Shown: one piece after another, positions 54,654-57,256 of the stretch
How the letters are laid out: each line of letters opens with the position of its first letter
Numbering within the stretch: the first letter of the stretch is position 1
NCBI GenBank assembly: GCA_015039365.1
Contig: WION01000329.1
Coordinates: 1 to 57,256 of the forward strand
DNA: 57,256 bases
Reading direction: 5' to 3'
Source: Amanita rubescens
Lineage: Eukaryota > Basidiomycota > Agaricomycetes > Agaricales > Amanitaceae
The notes under the pieces: model-generated
Databases searched by the model: none
Seen by the model: only the letters and a program-made list of their open reading frames with translations
Told to the model about the DNA's origin: nothing
Program-made: the position numbers and the translations under genes

Positions 54654-55909
54654 TGCACACCTACCAGAAAATATATCTGTGAAATGCACTGCATGAATGA
54701 TCCAGCTCCAAAGCCAAAGTGTAACAAGGCTTTGGTCTTATATTGTCCAGGTTGCTGTCTGATTTTGTAATTGACAGTTCAAAGCACCTGAGATGTGGCT
54801 TGTCATGCCAGAGCAAACACATAGCCACCACTCACCTCAGGCCTTGGACATGCTCCATGAAGTGGCAGCCCATAGGCCATCAGCAAACAAGGCAAACTTG
54901 AACACAGCCTGTCAGTGCTTGTCAGATGGCTAACAATCAGACATTTAGTGCAACAGTGCCTGTCAGATTGTCAGACAATTGGATAATCAGTGCAACAGCA
55001 CCTGTCAGATAGTCAGACAAAAGTTAGTGCAATAGTACCTGTCAGATAGTCAGACATTCAGACAAATTGCATGACAGACTCTATCAGACTGATCAGACAA
55101 TCAGGTTTTTGATGTGTTTGCTGCTACAGGCCAAGCCTTATACTTGGGATGAAATAGGTGTTAAAATCTAACCAAGTGTTTGTTACAACTGATCACTAAT
55201 GTTGTAACAATTGTCTAGCCCTCAGGCAGACTTACTAATAGGATGCTTTAGATGTTTAGAAATGCAGTCTATAACAAGCAGTATCAAGAGTGGTAAGTTT
55301 GTAACCAATCTATTGTAGCCTGAGAGTACTCCCTACAGGTAAGAAGAGCTGGTCTGTTTGGTGCTGTTTACTACAAATCCCATTAGGTGTGAGTTTAGCT
55401 GTCCACTACATGTCACATCTACTAGCATGTGTAGGTAAAGCTCTGTACCCAAACACAGCATCAGAACAAAAGATCAAACATAGTATCATAAACTGTGTGT
55501 CAAGCACACCACTTTTATCAATAGGAACAGCAGGAAATGAGTAGGAATCCATCAGCAGGAAGTTTCCTTGAATATATGGATGTGGTGGGAATGAATTAGG
55601 AATGAGCTGGGAATGAGCTGGGAATGAGCTGGGATGTCCTAGGACTCCATCTGATTTTGGTAGGAATCCTAGGAATTCACTGGGATTCCTCTCGGAATCC
55701 TAGGAATCCACTGGGATTCCAATGGGAAAGGTGGCTCAGTGAAAAGTACTGGAACTGTCGGCCATTGGTAGAGCGAGCGTGATATATTCGTGTTCCGAGA
55801 TGGCCGTCGTATTTCGTCATTTGGAGGACTAGGTGCCTGGAGAGGGCACATGATAGAGCATCGCAATTCGAACAAAGGACTTGGCCAATTCCAGTGAGTC
55901 AGACACTCC
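54654..55909. other. CpG-depleted spacer with short CAGACA cluster
   Basis: A weak CAGACA cluster lies at 54,925-55,105. A short tandem TGGGAATGAGC (three copies, about 55,600-55,632) and near-duplicate GGAATCCTAGGAATYCACTGG segments lie at 55,650-55,720. No gene is recognised. Confidence 0.5.
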
Positions 55910-57256
55910 GCATCAGGTAAATGGGGAAAAAACTAATCCTGTCTAATTTTGTCTAATTGTGTCTGATGAGGGTCAGTGCAAAGGAAGAGAGGGAAATTGG
56001 CTGGTTAGTAACCCAGGTTACAAGGAATGTAGATTATTATGATGTCATTTAACCAGTTACACAGATAGCTATACAATGCTAGACTAGCACAACATCAGTC
56101 AAAATGAAAGTCAGACCCTTATGTTAGTCAGTCTTGTTTGGGCAGCTAGATAATCAGATAGTCATACAATAACAAACAGGCAGATCACCAGAGTGCTATA
56201 AAAACAAGGTGCCAGACTACCAGACAGCTATGCAGTCAGATCACCAACCAGTGTCAGACAGTCACATTACCAGACCACTAAACAATCAGAATAATATACA
56301 GTCAGATAATCAGCTTATTAGAAACTTGCTAGACCACTAGAGAATCACATAATCATCAAGTCAGGGGGCCAGAGTCGCCAGACACCAGATGGTCAGACTA
56401 ATAGGGAAGCAACTAGGCAGCCTGATAGCCAGGCAGGTGGCCAGATCACCAAAGAGAGCATGGCAGTTAGATGAATAGAGAGCCAGACACCAGACACAAG
56501 ATAGCAAGATCACTAGAAGGCACTATAGAGTCAGAGAGCCAGAGAGTTTGAACAAGAGAAACCCAGCCTCCAGGCAGCTAGATACCAGATAGCCAGACTG
56601 CTAGATAATCATAGAGTCAGACCACCAAAATGTGAGGGAACCAGACAGTTAGAGTATCAGACAGTTAAACAAATAGAGTATTAAACAATCAGACAATTAG
56701 AGAGAATGAGACAGTTAGACAAATATTATGTAAGAGAGTTAGGCAATGAGAATATTAGATGATTGGACAATTAGAGTATTAGACAGTTAAACAATGAGAG
56801 CACTAGACATTTAGACAAATAGCATGTCAGACAGTCAAGTAATTGGAGTATTAGACAATTAAACAGCCAGATAGTGGGGTAATTAGAGTGTTAGACAAAT
56901 AACATGTCAGACAGTCAAGTAATTGGAGTATTAGACAAATAGTATGTCAGACAGTTAGGTAATCAGAGTGTTAGACAAATAACATGTCAGACAGTCAAGT
57001 AATTGGAGTATTAGACAAATAGTATGTCAGACAGTTAGGTAATCAGAGTGTTAGACAAATAACATGTCAGACAGTCAAGTAATTGGAGTATTAGACAAAT
57101 AGTATGTCAGACAGTTAGGTAATCAGAGTGTTAGACAAATAACATGTCAGACAGTCAAGTAATTGGAGTATTAGACAAATAGTATGTCAGACAGTTAGGT
57201 AATCAGAGTGTCAGACAAATAGTATGTCAGACAGTTAGGCAATTAGACAGTAAAAC
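55910..57256 (+). repeat. Degenerate CAGACA array to the window edge
   Basis: It opens with GCATCAGGTAAATGGGGAAA, the same border sequence as at 35,721, then continues as irregular AGACA-rich units that become regular toward the right edge. It runs out of the window. Confidence 0.85.
56907..57226. repeat. 80-bp higher-order repeat, four copies
   Basis: Each 80-base unit is two alternating 40-base subunits, TCAGACAGTCAAGTAATTGG... and TCAGACAGTTAGGTAATCAG.... Unit starts are at 56,907, 56,987, 57,067 and 57,147, with almost no divergence. Confidence 0.92.

Overview
The window looks like a nuclear contig from an agaricomycete (mushroom-class basidiomycete) fungus. Genes are compact and full of introns of about 50 bases with GT..AG ends. 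The recognisable families are typical of that class: DUF6534-type membrane proteins, a FIST-domain protein, a 'G domain' P-loop GTPase, Plavaka-type transposase and a fungal TET/JBP-type oxygenase. The style of the small secreted proteins would fit Ceratobasidiaceae/Rhizoctonia, but that is only an inference.

Left third (1-26,990), mostly ordinary genes. In order: a frameshifted DUF6534-like gene cut by the window edge; a WRAP53/TCAB1-like WD40 protein; an APC-family amino-acid/GABA-type permease; two paralogous small secreted proteins with the same five-exon structure and the same TATA context; a small Cys/His zinc-binding protein; a complete DUF6534-like membrane protein; a short membrane-anchored protein head-to-head with a FIST-domain protein; a 69-bp minisatellite of about 25 units (18.5-20.2 kb); then, all on the minus strand, a G-domain GTPase, a protein kinase and a shortened SEY1/RHD3-like GTPase with an altered P-loop; and finally two poorly understood gene pieces.

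Middle (27,059-35,185): one nearly pristine Ty3/gypsy chromovirus-type LTR retrotransposon on the minus strand. It has 452-bp LTRs differing at one position, a 5-bp target duplication (ACTGG), gag, pol with a C-terminal chromodomain, and a third ORF of 585 codons that begins one base after the pol stop. Its leader has no ATG in any frame for about 1 kb, yet holds a 222-codon open frame fused to gag. Thirteen bases next to the 5' LTR are perfectly complementary to an LTR segment 33 bases downstream of a TATA motif, as expected for a self-primed (Tf1-like) element.

Right part (35,200-57,256): repeat-rich and, in places, almost free of CpG. It contains degenerate CAGACA/TGTCTG arrays that switch strand, a Plavaka-like transposase gene, decayed fragments of a BRR2-like spliceosomal helicase and a BMS1-like ribosome-biogenesis GTPase, a seemingly intact TET/JBP-like oxygenase gene, a 2-kb foldback repeat, a 375-bp imperfect palindrome and a higher-order 80-bp tandem array at the right edge.

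The features most worth follow-up are the coding organisation of the retrotransposon, and the combination of CpG-depleted repeats, a Plavaka transposase and a TET/JBP oxygenase in one region.
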